Positions 33,697 through 43,727 of a DNA stretch of 64,000 bases are shown here, one piece after another. The notes under the pieces were generated by a model. It was not told the origin of the DNA. It ran no database searches and saw only the letters and a list, made by a program, of their open reading frames with translations. Every line of letters begins with the position of its first letter. Positions within the stretch are counted from its first letter, which is position 1. Origin of the DNA: Defluviitaleaceae bacterium (GTDB lineage: Bacteria; Bacillota; Clostridia; Lachnospirales; WQUN01); contig WQRX01000001.1 of assembly GCA_009786535.1 (NCBI GenBank), positions 1-64,000 on the forward strand, written 5' to 3'. A program made the position numbers and the translations under genes.

Positions 33697-35019
33697 ATGA
33701 AAAAAAAATTATATTTATTTTATTTGCTTTTTATAACAATGCTTATTGTCAACACAACACTTTACGTAAATGCAAACAATAATTTCGATGAATTTAACGA
33801 TATAACATTTTCAATGTTGGCGCATGAAATTAACGAGAAGTTTGTTTCTGAGTTTGGGCACGAGTTTGTTCAAAATCACAATAGAGCCGTGGAAAACGCT
33901 ATGCTATTGCGACATTCTTTTATACAAAATCGGCAAGGTCAGGTGATGTATCCTGATTACTTTGGGGGTATGTACATTGATGAATCAGGTAATTTAGTTA
34001 TATTGATTCTTAATATGTATGAACGGTCCATGAATGTCGAAACTTTTAATTATTCGTTATCAGAAATTATTATTATGCCAGCGTCATTCTCATATAATGA
34101 ACTAAATGCGCTTTGGCGTTTTCTTGGTACACAAACAATTGAAAACGCTAGTTCTTGGCATGTTGATACCATTTCAAATAGAGTAATTGTCAGGTTAGAT
34201 TATTACAACGAGGAAAACATCGATATCTTCATTAATAATATCATTGATTCTCCAATGATTGTTTTTGAACAATTTATTAATAAAGAATATTATTATGAGT
34301 GTTTTCACTATGACCGATTAATACAATCAAAAGAAATATATGATAATAGCGCTCATTTGATTGAGCCGCTTAATACATTTATTACCTTTCAATCTGGTGG
34401 TCAAATAATGGTGCGAGGGCGTTTATATTCAATCGGATATGCCGCAACAGATGCAAATGGAAGAAGTGGTTTTGTAACTGTTGCACATGGTCCTCAACAT
34501 TCAGAACGATTACAACCCGGTGATAATGTATACATTAGACACGCAAATGCTTGGCAACGGATAGGCATAGTGCGCCAATCAAGACTTCAACGTACAGTTG
34601 ATAATTCAATTGTATCTCCATTTAGATTCAACGCTGCATTTGTTGAAATTGTTCCTCCACATGGATTTACAGTCAATTTTGTACCAAATCAACTTTTATC
34701 AGGTGTTCGTGACCCGATAGTGGGAGAAATTGTAACGATTAGAGGAACGAATGAAAGTGGAACTTTGCTCACGCGCCAGCAAAGAGTAACTGCATTAAAT
34801 GTCACACGCACCGACTTGGTGCCATTTGTAAGTATCGATGCAACAAGCACAACACCCGTTGTTACTGGACAAAATTTAGTATCAGGCATGAGCGGTGGCA
34901 TAGTATGGTTTAATAGTGACTTAAGAAATGCAGGAATTATTGTATCATCATGTGGGTTATTTTGCAGGGCACAATTAATAAATAATGGAGTTGTTGGATT
35001 TAACCTAACAACTCCTTAA
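33697..35019 (+). CDS. Secreted trypsin-like (S1) serine peptidase homologue with prodomain
   Basis: 440 residues, AT-richer than its neighbours. The signal peptide ends near VNA-NN (~27). A prodomain (~30-220) contains YPDYFGGMYIDESGNLVILIL, seen in bacterial S1 proproteins. The peptidase domain has the catalytic His in SGFVTVAHG (His264) and the Ser in VSGMSGGIVW (Ser399; GMSGG instead of GDSGG). Where family members have the catalytic Asp before AAFV, this protein reads RFNAAFVEI (Asn312). It may therefore be inactive or use Asp302. AAGGGA lies ~10 nt before the ATG. The disulfide candidates SCGLFC are near the C-terminus. Confidence 0.75.
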   Translation: MKKKLYLFYLLFITMLIVNTTLYVNANNNFDEFNDITFSMLAHEINEKFVSEFGHEFVQNHNRAVENAMLLRHSFIQNRQGQVMYPDYFGGMYIDESGNLVILILNMYERSMNVETFNYSLSEIIIMPASFSYNELNALWRFLGTQTIENASSWHVDTISNRVIVRLDYYNEENIDIFINNIIDSPMIVFEQFINKEYYYECFHYDRLIQSKEIYDNSAHLIEPLNTFITFQSGGQIMVRGRLYSIGYAATDANGRSGFVTVAHGPQHSERLQPGDNVYIRHANAWQRIGIVRQSRLQRTVDNSIVSPFRFNAAFVEIVPPHGFTVNFVPNQLLSGVRDPIVGEIVTIRGTNESGTLLTRQQRVTALNVTRTDLVPFVSIDATSTTPVVTGQNLVSGMSGGIVWFNSDLRNAGIIVSSCGLFCRAQLINNGVVGFNLTTP

Positions 35020-35110
35020 CTACAGTGTTGCAATTATAAACACAGCTTTTCATGTTTTATTAACTCATGCATTTATTTTTCATGAAGCTAGCGTAGAATA
35101 AGTACGTACA

Positions 35111-35164
35111 TTTAAGCAGGATGGTAGTTACTTACACTAACTTAAGTAACCCTTCCTGCTTAAA
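35111..35164 (+). promoter_or_regulatory. Long hairpin just upstream of the Ig-like gene
   Basis: Outer arms TTTAAGCAGGA (35111-35121) and TCCTGCTTAAA (35154-35164) pair perfectly; inner arms GTTACTT and AAGTAAC pair inside. No T run follows, and the ribosome site is only ~6 nt away, so it may control translation of the next gene. Confidence 0.45.
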
Positions 35165-35180
35165 TTGAAAAGAGGCATAA

Positions 35181-35714
35181 GTGCGTAAATTTATTTTTAT
35201 TTTATTAATACCTATCTTATTTATTCTATCCGTGTTTATTTATATAAAAATAAACAAACCCTTTTGGCATAATTGGGAATATAGCCCACCTTTGCAAGTA
35301 ATAAATGAATTATCATCAGTCTCTGCAACACACATTCAAACAAATGTAGATGAACGCAATCGAAGAGGGATAAATATAAATAACGTGACAATAAATATTG
35401 AAAACAAGACGGAATTTTATATTTCACGTTCATTATGGGGATTTTTTACTTTTCCTAATGAAAGACTGGCAAATGCTTTGGAATTTTTTGACGGTGAAAA
35501 CTGGCGATTGGTTCCTGTTATAAGCGAACCTTCTGCGTCTTTACTCGTATACGCACCGCTATCTCCTTATGAGGAATGGGTTGTCTCATTTTATATACAC
35601 TTCCACTTCGGTTATTTAAACCCTGGATTGTACAGGATTAGGGGCGGCGTTCAAAAACATGGAGAAGCCCATCTCGGTACACATGACTTAGTTGCCGAAT
35701 TTTATATTCATTAA
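35181..35714 (+). CDS. Membrane-anchored protein with bacterial Ig-like (Big_14-type) domain
   Basis: 177 residues from a GTG start with AAGAGG 5-8 nt upstream. One N-terminal anchor helix (~4-23), then an extracellular beta domain. NVTINIENKTEFYISRS...LEFFDGENWRLVP...LSPYEEWVVSFYIHFHFGYLNPGLYRIRGG is the pattern of the Ig-like family common in Clostridia. Probable surface or folding role, unknown. It shares the low GC of the preceding protease gene, and the two may have arrived together. Confidence 0.65.
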   Translation: MRKFIFILLIPILFILSVFIYIKINKPFWHNWEYSPPLQVINELSSVSATHIQTNVDERNRRGININNVTINIENKTEFYISRSLWGFFTFPNERLANALEFFDGENWRLVPVISEPSASLLVYAPLSPYEEWVVSFYIHFHFGYLNPGLYRIRGGVQKHGEAHLGTHDLVAEFYIH

Positions 35715-35796
35715 TGTGTAATCAAACCTTGTAAACCGTGTCATACTATGATATGGTTTTTCTTGTAGTACGATGACATATAAGGCGTGAGATTTC

Positions 35797-38700
35797 TTGA
35801 GCAAACCCCCTATTTTTCCCAAATCTTCTATATTTATTCGTATGTTTTTGCCCATCATTGGCATTATGGTGCTTTTGGTGGGTTTTATTAACTTGTTTTT
35901 GCATATAAACGGCACAGTACGCGAATTAAATGACCGTTCGGTTGACATTTTGGCAAAAAATGTGCAAATTCGCGGCGACAATTTGGAACGGTTAATGGTG
36001 CATTATTGGTCTAATGTTGACCGCCTTGAATACGAAGTTTTGGCAGCCACGCGCGCATTTTTGGCGCAAGAGAGCATAACGATAGATGAATTGCTTGGCA
36101 ACGACACGCACGAAATTGCACTGCTTGGCGAATTATCGAGCAGCTTGTTAGACGCACTGCGAGTAGGTGCTTCTACAGGCGTCTTTATTTATTTTTTGAA
36201 TGGCGACGGCTTCTCGGAAGAAGTGCATACCCTAAACGGGCTGTATTACCGCAACCTTAGCCCGCTTACGCATATCCATGCGAATATTATTTTTCTGCGC
36301 GGGCATGTAGATATCGCACGGCGTGACAATATTCCTACGGACAGCCTGTGGGAGGAATATTTTACCTTCGACCCGCAGCACACGGATATTTGGCGCGGGT
36401 TTGCATACCCGCAGCTTGCGGCGGAAGCGATACCCCAGGGTGCATCCGGCGATTTGTCATATTGGAATGCACCGCACTTTTTTAACCCGCCTCCAAGGGT
36501 AGATGCGAATTTACAAATTACGTATAACCGACCCATTATTTTTGAGGGGCGCCCCATCGCAATGATTGGTACAGATATGCAAATGACGCATATTGACAGG
36601 CATATTCCCCAGCGCGATTTGGATACATTTGCGGAAAGCGGTTATATGCTAATCCGTTACGATACGCGCCAAATACGGGCAGACGGCTCCATATCGGGGG
36701 ATGTACTACGTATAACAGGGGGAGTAATGCATCGGCTTTTGGGCGGGTATACGCAAGTAACGATGCGTTGCCATCCCGAAGGCGGTCAATTTATACTGGA
36801 AACGACCTTAGGAATGCGCGGGTACGCCTTCCCTCTGCATTTGTATAACCATGGCACGCCCTTTGCGCATGAATCGTGGATGCTCGCCGCAATAAGCACC
36901 GAGCATTCGTTATTTGAAATGACACGCATTATAACCAATACGATTATCGTTAGCTCGGTTGTGGCGGTACTGCTGGGCGGTTTTATATTGTTTTTGCTGA
37001 TAAAAACAGTACTAACCACCCCCATCGGCGCAGTAATTAAGCAGTTAAAAATAAGCAACGGTGACGAAACCGTAGGGTTTAAAACCAATGTGCGCGAGTT
37101 GGACGAACTCACCGACACCTTTAATTCCATGATTGAGCAGCGGCTAATCGCGGAACGTTATATCCATGAAGAACGCCAGCGTTATTTGCTTGCGCTGGAA
37201 AGCTCTTCCGATACGTTTATTGAATACGATATTGAATACGATGTTCTCACATTTTACTTTTTTTCGGAAGCATCTTCCCACACGCCCGAAAGTGTTATGG
37301 TGGAAAATTTTCAAAAACAAGCCCATATTTTTCTGCACGCAGACGATGTAAGCACGCTTGCTTCAAACAGCAGCTACGAGCTGCGGATTAAAACCGAATA
37401 TGTAGACCATATAAAAAATGTGGACTCGGATAACGGGTATTACTGGTTCTTTGTCAAAAGCATGATGATGCATGACGAAAACGGCAAGCCCTTAAAAATA
37501 TTTGGCACAGCGCGCGAAATAACGGAAGAGAAAAAACAAGAAGCCGCAAAAATTGCCCGCAGCCAACGCGATGAAAACACAGGCTTTTTAAATAAACGCT
37601 ACGGTTTAGAGCAAGTACAGCGCAAAAGACCGCCATACCTCGCATTATCGCTGGTGACAATGCACAATTTTTCAAATATGGAATTGGCGTATGGGCTTAT
37701 ATTCGGCGGTATATTTATTGCACAGCTGGCGCAAGCACTGAGGGAAATAGTAGGCAACGACGGCGTTATTGTACGCACAGGCAATGACGAATTTTTAATT
37801 TGCTATGATTTGCCCCCCTCCGAAGCGCGCCGGCGGGACGAAAAAATTATCAAAGGGTTTAACCGCTTATACGCCGGAGAATTGCCCGAACACAAGCCAA
37901 TACTTGAAATTAAAACCCCGGGGGTCATAAACTCCATTCAGTTTACCGCTAACGAAACGCCCATTAAAGTAAACCCAAATAACAAGGAAAATATTTCCCT
38001 GCTTGCGTTGGAAATGTATGAACGCACTAGCTTTGTCGGTGCGTCAACGCGCAAATTAATAGGCTTAATTGGGCGGTTGTTTGCGTTAGATAGGGTAGTA
38101 GTTTGTTTATACGACACCAACTTTAGCACCAGCCAAGTTATACACGAATGGCATAAAGAAGGCGTAAGTGCGCCCCATAGGGAAGTACGGCGCGTTTCGC
38201 ATAAGGGTTTTCGTAAGTTGGCAAGCATGTTAGAAAATGACGCCTGCATTTACACGACACAAGACACCCCCGATGCAGCGCTTACGCATATCCTGTGCAT
38301 TCCCGCTAACGAATCCGTAAGCATATTCTGTTGCACCCATAAGGAACAGGAAGTGTTTACGGGCAGCGTACTTTTCATGTCCTGCGACCAAGCACGCGTA
38401 TGGGACGAACACGACAAAACATTGCTGGACGGGATAGCGAACGTTATTTCATCGTTTATTAATGCGGAGAAGGCGCGTTCCGCTTCGCAAGCAAAGAGTA
38501 AATTTCTGTCCAAGGTATCCCATGAAATACGGACGCCCATGAATGCCATTTTAGGCATGACCAACATCGCAATAGATGCCGTAGACGAATCTAACCACCC
38601 ACGCGTAAAAGACTGCTTGGAAAAAATTAATGTTTCCGCCAATTATTTGTTATCGCTGATTAACGATGTGCTGGAAGTTTCGCGCATTGAGAGCGGAAAA

Positions 38701-39645
38701 ACCATGCAAGTAGAGGAAAAACCCTTCTCCTTAGCCCATTTTGTACAAACAATCGAAGCCGTAATCCGCTTCTCTATCGAAAACAACGGTATAACATTTG
38801 CTATCGAAAATAATATTCAAAACGATTTTGTAATTGGTGATGCGTATCGGTTAAAGCAAGTCATTATTAATTTGCTTGGCAATGCAAATAAATTTACCGA
38901 AGAAGGCGGTACAATAACGCTTTCCATTGACGAGCAGGAAGCGGGGCAATTCCGCTTTGCGGTTAAGGATACGGGGGTTGGCATTTCCCGCGATAAACAC
39001 GAAGCCATTTTTAATCCCTTCGAACAGGTAGATACACCCAACGGCAGCGGACAGCAGGGTACGGGGCTTGGGTTAAGCATTAGCCGTAATATTATTTCGG
39101 CAATGGACAGCACCATAGAGTTGGAAAGTGAGCCCAACCAAGGGGCGGAGTTTAGCTTTACCCTAAGCTTACCCCTTGCCAACCCCGGCGATATAACCCA
39201 AGGCGATGACGAAAAAAATAAGCACGATACGACCGTGCTTGCGGGTAAGCGCATACTGGCGGTAGATGATGTAACCCTTAACCTGGAGATTGTCACCTTT
39301 ATATTGGAAGGCGTGAACATTATTGTAGAAACCGCCGAAAACGGACACGAAGCGTTGGAAATGTTTATCAAAAACCCGCCAAACTACTACGATGCCATTT
39401 TAATGGATATACAAATGCCTGTGATGGACGGTATCACCGCCGTACGCGAATTACGGGGCATGTCCTACCGCCGCGATGCACAGGAAATTCCCATAATCGC
39501 GCTTACGGCTAATGCATTTGACGAGGACTTTAAAAAATCAGCGGAATCGGGTATGAACTGCCACATAAGCAAACCCGTGGACGGTAACGAGCTTTTACAA
39601 ACATTATATACATTCATAACCTTGGAGGGTAAACATGAAAGCTAA
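35797..39645 (+). CDS. Hybrid sensor kinase: extracellular sensor, HAMP, PAS, degenerate GGDEF, GAF, HisKA, HATPase, REC
   Basis: 1282 residues from a TTG start (AAGGCG ~10 nt upstream); an ATG at 35842 is an alternative. Membrane helices ~17-37 and ~382-405 bracket a ~340-residue sensor. HAMP follows ~405-455, PAS ~460-580, then a GGDEF-like region with NTGFLNKRYG (~595) and VRTGNDEF (~658) where GGDEF should be, so diguanylate cyclase activity is unlikely. GAF is ~760-885, HisKA has KVSHEIRTPMNAILGM (His ~909), HATPase has GTGLGLSISRNII, and REC has ILMDIQMPVMDG (Asp ~1204). The 3' end overlaps the binding-protein gene by 11 nt, which points to it as sensory partner. Confidence 0.88.
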   Translation: MSKPPIFPKSSIFIRMFLPIIGIMVLLVGFINLFLHINGTVRELNDRSVDILAKNVQIRGDNLERLMVHYWSNVDRLEYEVLAATRAFLAQESITIDELLGNDTHEIALLGELSSSLLDALRVGASTGVFIYFLNGDGFSEEVHTLNGLYYRNLSPLTHIHANIIFLRGHVDIARRDNIPTDSLWEEYFTFDPQHTDIWRGFAYPQLAAEAIPQGASGDLSYWNAPHFFNPPPRVDANLQITYNRPIIFEGRPIAMIGTDMQMTHIDRHIPQRDLDTFAESGYMLIRYDTRQIRADGSISGDVLRITGGVMHRLLGGYTQVTMRCHPEGGQFILETTLGMRGYAFPLHLYNHGTPFAHESWMLAAISTEHSLFEMTRIITNTIIVSSVVAVLLGGFILFLLIKTVLTTPIGAVIKQLKISNGDETVGFKTNVRELDELTDTFNSMIEQRLIAERYIHEERQRYLLALESSSDTFIEYDIEYDVLTFYFFSEASSHTPESVMVENFQKQAHIFLHADDVSTLASNSSYELRIKTEYVDHIKNVDSDNGYYWFFVKSMMMHDENGKPLKIFGTAREITEEKKQEAAKIARSQRDENTGFLNKRYGLEQVQRKRPPYLALSLVTMHNFSNMELAYGLIFGGIFIAQLAQALREIVGNDGVIVRTGNDEFLICYDLPPSEARRRDEKIIKGFNRLYAGELPEHKPILEIKTPGVINSIQFTANETPIKVNPNNKENISLLALEMYERTSFVGASTRKLIGLIGRLFALDRVVVCLYDTNFSTSQVIHEWHKEGVSAPHREVRRVSHKGFRKLASMLENDACIYTTQDTPDAALTHILCIPANESVSIFCCTHKEQEVFTGSVLFMSCDQARVWDEHDKTLLDGIANVISSFINAEKARSASQAKSKFLSKVSHEIRTPMNAILGMTNIAIDAVDESNHPRVKDCLEKINVSANYLLSLINDVLEVSRIESGKTMQVEEKPFSLAHFVQTIEAVIRFSIENNGITFAIENNIQNDFVIGDAYRLKQVIINLLGNANKFTEEGGTITLSIDEQEAGQFRFAVKDTGVGISRDKHEAIFNPFEQVDTPNGSGQQGTGLGLSISRNIISAMDSTIELESEPNQGAEFSFTLSLPLANPGDITQGDDEKNKHDTTVLAGKRILAVDDVTLNLEIVTFILEGVNIIVETAENGHEALEMFIKNPPNYYDAILMDIQMPVMDGITAVRELRGMSYRRDAQEIPIIALTANAFDEDFKKSAESGMNCHISKPVDGNELLQTLYTFITLEGKHES

Positions 39646-41056
39646 GTTAATCATCATTTCCATTGCAATGCTGGTATTTATAACAGGTTGCAACCAAAAC
39701 GGCGAAGCAGGCATACGCCTAAACCCCGACAACCCCGTTATTGTAACGGTGTGGCACTTCTACGCGGGGGCGGTGCTTACCGCGTTTGATGCAATGGTAC
39801 ACGAATTTAACGAAACGGTAGGGATGGAACGCGGCATCATTATCGAAGCGATTAGCTTTGGCGGTGTAAGTGACCTTGCTTCGGCGGTTATTTCTTCTGC
39901 ACACCGCGAAGTGGGCAGTATGCCGTTGCCTAATGTTTTTGCCGCTTTCCCGGACACGGCATACGTATTACAAGAACTGGGGCTGCTTTCTAATTTGGAC
40001 GAATATTTTACCCCCGAGCAACAGGCGGAATATTATACGCCCTTTATCGACCGCGGGCGCATGGGTGATGATGGGGAGTTGCGCATCTTCCCCGTGGCGC
40101 AAGCGACGGAAGTATTAATGATAAACGAAACCGATTGGCGCCCCTTTGCCAACGCTCACGGCTTTACCGATGCCGACCTTGCCACAATGGAAAGCATAAC
40201 CCGCGTAGCGCAGGTATATTACAACGAAACGGGCAGGGCGTTTTTTGGACGCGACCAGTTTGCCAATTTTATTATCATTGGCTCGAAGCAATTTGGTACG
40301 GAAATTTTTGAAGTAAACGCGGGAGAAGTAACGATTAACTTTAACCCCACGGCAATGCGCCGTTTTTGGGATTATTACTTTACGCCCTTTGTAAGCGGAT
40401 ATTTTGCCGCTTACGGGCGATTCCGCAGTGATGATGTAAGGGTAGGGGACCTGCTTGCGTATGTAGGGTCTAATACTTCGGCGGTATTTTTCCCTCAGGA
40501 AGTACGGCGCGATGGTGAAACGCGGGCAATACAAGGGCGCGTGCTTCCCCCGCCGTTATTTGACGGCGGCGACGCAATGCTTATCCAGCAGGGCGCGGGC
40601 ATGGTGGTAACGCTGGACACGCCGGAAGTTCAGTACGCCAGCTTAATTTTCCTGCGTTGGTTTACCGAGCCGTTTAATAATTTACGATTTTCTGCGCTAA
40701 CGGCGTATTTGCCCGTGCGGTACGCGGCGATGGATGCATCCCTTGTATACAACGCGGCGTTAGATGCGGGTTTAAACTTTACCCTCATGGCATACGAAAC
40801 GCTTCACGTTGCGCTTACCACCGTGCGGGAACGCACGTTATATGCGACAAGCTCCTTCGTGGGCAGCAGCGACGCACGCGATGTAATTAACACCTATTTG
40901 CGCAACTACGCCATTGCAGGGCGCGCAGAAGTGCTTGCGTTAATTGAAAGCGGCATTCCCCGCGCCGATGCCATCGCACAGGTGACTTCGGACGAAAACT
41001 TTCACGCATGGGTGGAAGGAATGCGCGCCTCGCTTTACAGGGTGGTGGGCAAATGA
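39635..41056 (+). CDS. Extracellular solute-binding lipoprotein (family 1) coupled to a hybrid kinase
   Basis: 473 residues. Lipobox FITGC gives a diacylated Cys at ~19. The mature part is a family 1 (sugar-type) binding protein (IVTVWHFYAGAVLTAFDAMVHEFNE, NVFAAFPDTAYVLQELGLL, GAGMVVTLDTPEVQYASLIFLRWFTEP). No ABC permease or ATPase lies nearby. GGAGGG sits before the ATG inside the kinase gene. Binding proteins co-transcribed with kinases often present ligand to the sensor domain; that is the likely job here. The ligand is unknown. Confidence 0.85.
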   Translation: MKAKLIIISIAMLVFITGCNQNGEAGIRLNPDNPVIVTVWHFYAGAVLTAFDAMVHEFNETVGMERGIIIEAISFGGVSDLASAVISSAHREVGSMPLPNVFAAFPDTAYVLQELGLLSNLDEYFTPEQQAEYYTPFIDRGRMGDDGELRIFPVAQATEVLMINETDWRPFANAHGFTDADLATMESITRVAQVYYNETGRAFFGRDQFANFIIIGSKQFGTEIFEVNAGEVTINFNPTAMRRFWDYYFTPFVSGYFAAYGRFRSDDVRVGDLLAYVGSNTSAVFFPQEVRRDGETRAIQGRVLPPPLFDGGDAMLIQQGAGMVVTLDTPEVQYASLIFLRWFTEPFNNLRFSALTAYLPVRYAAMDASLVYNAALDAGLNFTLMAYETLHVALTTVRERTLYATSSFVGSSDARDVINTYLRNYAIAGRAEVLALIESGIPRADAIAQVTSDENFHAWVEGMRASLYRVVGK

Positions 41057-41643
41057 GCGGTTATACAATACGCAACATGCGCAGTGACGAAATTAACACC
41101 ATCGCAGCTATGATAGCAGACGGGTACAAAAACGACATCTTTTTCCACTGGGTGGTGGACAACCCCGCAGACCATCAGCAAGTGGTTTGCGACTATTACA
41201 AAGTATATTTAAATGCGGCGGGCTGTGTTGCCCATGTGGCAGAAGCCCCCGACGGCACGCGCATGGGCGCAACCGTGTGGTTACCCGACGACGTAGACCC
41301 AAGCATTTACGATGAAATTGACCGCGTAACAGGCAAATACGCCCCGCAGTTCCGTGCCGTTGCAGATGCATCCCACGAAAGTGAGCCCGATGAACGCCCC
41401 TTTTACCAGCTTGTTGGCTTTGTAGTTGACCCCGCCCTGCGCGGGAAGGGTATAGGCGCGGCGCTCCTCAAGCACCAACTGGATATTTTAGACAAAAAAG
41501 GCGTACCCACCTATTTAGAAGCGAGTACGCCCTTCCATGGCGGCGGCGTGTATGGGAAGTTTGGCTACGAAAGGGTAGGGGAGCTGCTCACATTTTCCGA
41601 CACGGCGGTGCTTTGGCCGCTGTGGCGCGGGGTAAAGAAATGA
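41053..41643 (+). CDS. GNAT family N-acetyltransferase
   Basis: 196 residues from ATG 41053, which overlaps the preceding stop in ATGA. The acetyl-CoA site is LVGFVVDPALRGKGIGAALLKHQLD (V-x-P-x-x-R-G-x-G). PTYLEAST and YGKFGYERVGEL near the end are typical of the family. Substrate unknown. Co-translation with the binding protein puts it in the kinase operon. Confidence 0.88.
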   Translation: MSGYTIRNMRSDEINTIAAMIADGYKNDIFFHWVVDNPADHQQVVCDYYKVYLNAAGCVAHVAEAPDGTRMGATVWLPDDVDPSIYDEIDRVTGKYAPQFRAVADASHESEPDERPFYQLVGFVVDPALRGKGIGAALLKHQLDILDKKGVPTYLEASTPFHGGGVYGKFGYERVGELLTFSDTAVLWPLWRGVKK

Positions 41644-41657
41644 TAAGGCTTGCAAGG

Positions 41658-42317
41658 TTAAAAATGGCGAGCCATTAATCGACCCTCATTTATGTTGATA
41701 ACTACGTCTGCTTGATTAGCAATGCGGTCATCATGCGTAACTAAAATTACGCATTTTTTATGCTCTTCTTTTAATGCCAGCAAGGCATTCATCACATGAC
41801 TTGTATTTATGCTGTCTAAATTTCCTGTAGGTTCGTCGGCTAAAATCACATCTGCGTTGGTTGCCAATGCTCGCGCGATAGCAACACGCTGCTGTTCCCC
41901 GCCGGATAAACTTGAAACAACACGTTTATGTTTTTCAACGGGAAGATTTATTGACATTAGCAGATTAGATGCATGGTAAGCTTTGTCACCCGTAAACTTA
42001 CCTATATTCAATGCCATTACTATATTGTCCAGTGCAGTATATTTATTTAATAAATTAAAACGCTGGAAAATAATACTTATATATTTTGAACGATACACAT
42101 TAGCATTTATTTGTGTAATATCACGCTCATTAAAATATATTTTCCCCTTTGTTGGGTTGTCTAATTTGGCAAGGATTGACAATAATGTGGTTTTACCCGA
42201 CCCGGAATGCCCCATAACGGCATACAAGCACCCTTTATTAAACGTATAATTTATCCCATGTAAAACATTGGGGCTTTTATGGTTATATTTATAATATACA
42301 TCTTCTATACGAAGCAT
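41658..42317 (-). CDS. ABC transporter ATP-binding protein, MacB/LolD type
   Basis: 219 residues. Walker [10 protein letters not shown] (~35-43), signature [17 protein letters not shown] (~136-152), Walker [14 protein letters not shown], switch His in LVTHDD. The EPTGNLDS string is typical of ATPases that pair with FtsX-like permeases. It follows the permease gene by 12 nt with GAGGTGATG before its start. Probably exports or extracts a peptide or lipoprotein; these genes are AT-rich relative to the window. Confidence 0.92.
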   Translation of the reverse strand: MLRIEDVYYKYNHKSPNVLHGINYTFNKGCLYAVMGHSGSGKTTLLSILAKLDNPTKGKIYFNERDITQINANVYRSKYISIIFQRFNLLNKYTALDNIVMALNIGKFTGDKAYHASNLLMSINLPVEKHKRVVSSLSGGEQQRVAIARALATNADVILADEPTGNLDSINTSHVMNALLALKEEHKKCVILVTHDDRIANQADVVININEGRLMARHF

Positions 42318-42329
42318 TACATCACCTCA

Positions 42330-43661
42330 TTAATCTCGTAAATTTAATAATTTTAACGGCTGGGTAAAAAGAATTAAACCGGATGATATAACAATTGACA
42401 GAATGGTGGTAATAGTAATTAACCCAAAATTAATAAGTAAGCTACTTACTATTGGACTTAAAATGGGAATTTGCAACGGGATAAAAAATTGCCCCAACAA
42501 CTGCGGGTATATAATAATAAATGTACCGATTCCTACAATCGCTGCAACAAAAAACACTATCCATATAAAAAACAAATTTTCCATTATATAACCTATGATT
42601 AATCGAAATTTGCTCATACCCATAGCACGTAAAACAGCAATGTCGTATTTACGGCTATTCACCATAATTATTGCGGTTATAATTGTAAGCGCAACAATAA
42701 AGGTTGCGGAAATTAACGCAAGCATGTTGCTAAATTGCTGCATTGCAGTCATAGTGTTAAGATGGGTTATATGCTCGTTGCGATGCCGCATAAACAAGCT
42801 ATGCGTACCATTGGTGCGCCGTTGCACGACATTTCGCATAAACTCAAAATCATCTGCACTGCGCAAATAAATAATTGCGTCATAACCGGCGGGAATATAA
42901 AATCCTGATGCGCCATCCAGTCCCAAGCCCTGCTCCTTTTGCGGAAATATATTAAAAACCTCTGCACCCGAAAAGGTAGTAAATAAAGCAGGTGAAGGCC
43001 TTGCATTTTCCCATTCCGTTTCGTCTAATAAGCCAACTATTGTAAATGTTTTATAAAATTCTCCTTGTGCAAATGTAATACTGTCCCCAATTTCATATGT
43101 ATACATTTGAACAAAATCACCACATATAATCGTTACATTACGAAATGCCACTGCTTCATTATCATTTTCAAACATTCGACCTTCTACAACATTAAAATGG
43201 AAGCCTGTTATAGGTAATAACACATCATTAAAACCAACAATTGCAATTTGTCTTAAAAGATTTTGCAGGGCTGTCTTTTCTATGCCATTTTGCGTTGTCC
43301 ATGTTAATTCATTTTCATTAAAAACCTTATGCCATAAGGATTCGCCGTTTGCATCAAAGCCAAATGCAGAGGGGTTAAACATAAAACTGGTAAACTGAAT
43401 ATCATCCACGAAGGGTGATTGTGAGAAGTATACGTAATCGTCATAGGTGATTGTTGCGGGTAACATTTGAAAACCAGGCATTCCAATTGATGCCGTGCTA
43501 TAAAAATGTCGCTGTATGGAAGCAAATGTACTGTTGGCAAAAAAACCAATACACAAAAGTACAACTGCTGCGCTGATTAGCAAAAAATAAAACGTACCAA
43601 ATAAAGTATATATTGATTTATACCTACCTAAATTTTTAAGCGCATTTGTAATTAAGTACAT
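42330..43661 (-). CDS. FtsX-like ABC transporter permease
   Basis: 443 residues from the ATG at 43661 (GGAGAG 5 nt upstream). One N-terminal helix (~18-45), a large extracellular MacB-like domain (~45-310), then three helices near the C-terminus (~310-345, ~375-405, ~415-440) with RAMGMSKFRLIIGYIMENL, a coupling-helix-like string typical of FtsX permeases. It partners the ATPase downstream. An intrinsic terminator ends directly before its ribosome site. Confidence 0.88.
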   Translation of the reverse strand: MYLITNALKNLGRYKSIYTLFGTFYFLLISAAVVLLCIGFFANSTFASIQRHFYSTASIGMPGFQMLPATITYDDYVYFSQSPFVDDIQFTSFMFNPSAFGFDANGESLWHKVFNENELTWTTQNGIEKTALQNLLRQIAIVGFNDVLLPITGFHFNVVEGRMFENDNEAVAFRNVTIICGDFVQMYTYEIGDSITFAQGEFYKTFTIVGLLDETEWENARPSPALFTTFSGAEVFNIFPQKEQGLGLDGASGFYIPAGYDAIIYLRSADDFEFMRNVVQRRTNGTHSLFMRHRNEHITHLNTMTAMQQFSNMLALISATFIVALTIITAIIMVNSRKYDIAVLRAMGMSKFRLIIGYIMENLFFIWIVFFVAAIVGIGTFIIIYPQLLGQFFIPLQIPILSPIVSSLLINFGLITITTILSIVISSGLILFTQPLKLLNLRD

Positions 43662-43673
43662 ACTTACTCTCCA

Positions 43674-43718
43674 TAAAAAATTATGGCTTTCTTTTTCATA
43701 GCAGAAAGCCATAATTTA
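43674..43718 (-). terminator. Intrinsic terminator between the Cys-rich protein gene and the ABC permease
   Basis: Stem AAATTATGGCTTTCT/AGAAAGCCATAATTT with a ~10-nt loop. On the minus strand it is followed by TTTTTTATGG, i.e. the T run leads straight into the permease ribosome site, so permease expression would depend on read-through. Confidence 0.8.
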
Positions 43719-43727
43719 GTAAATTTA

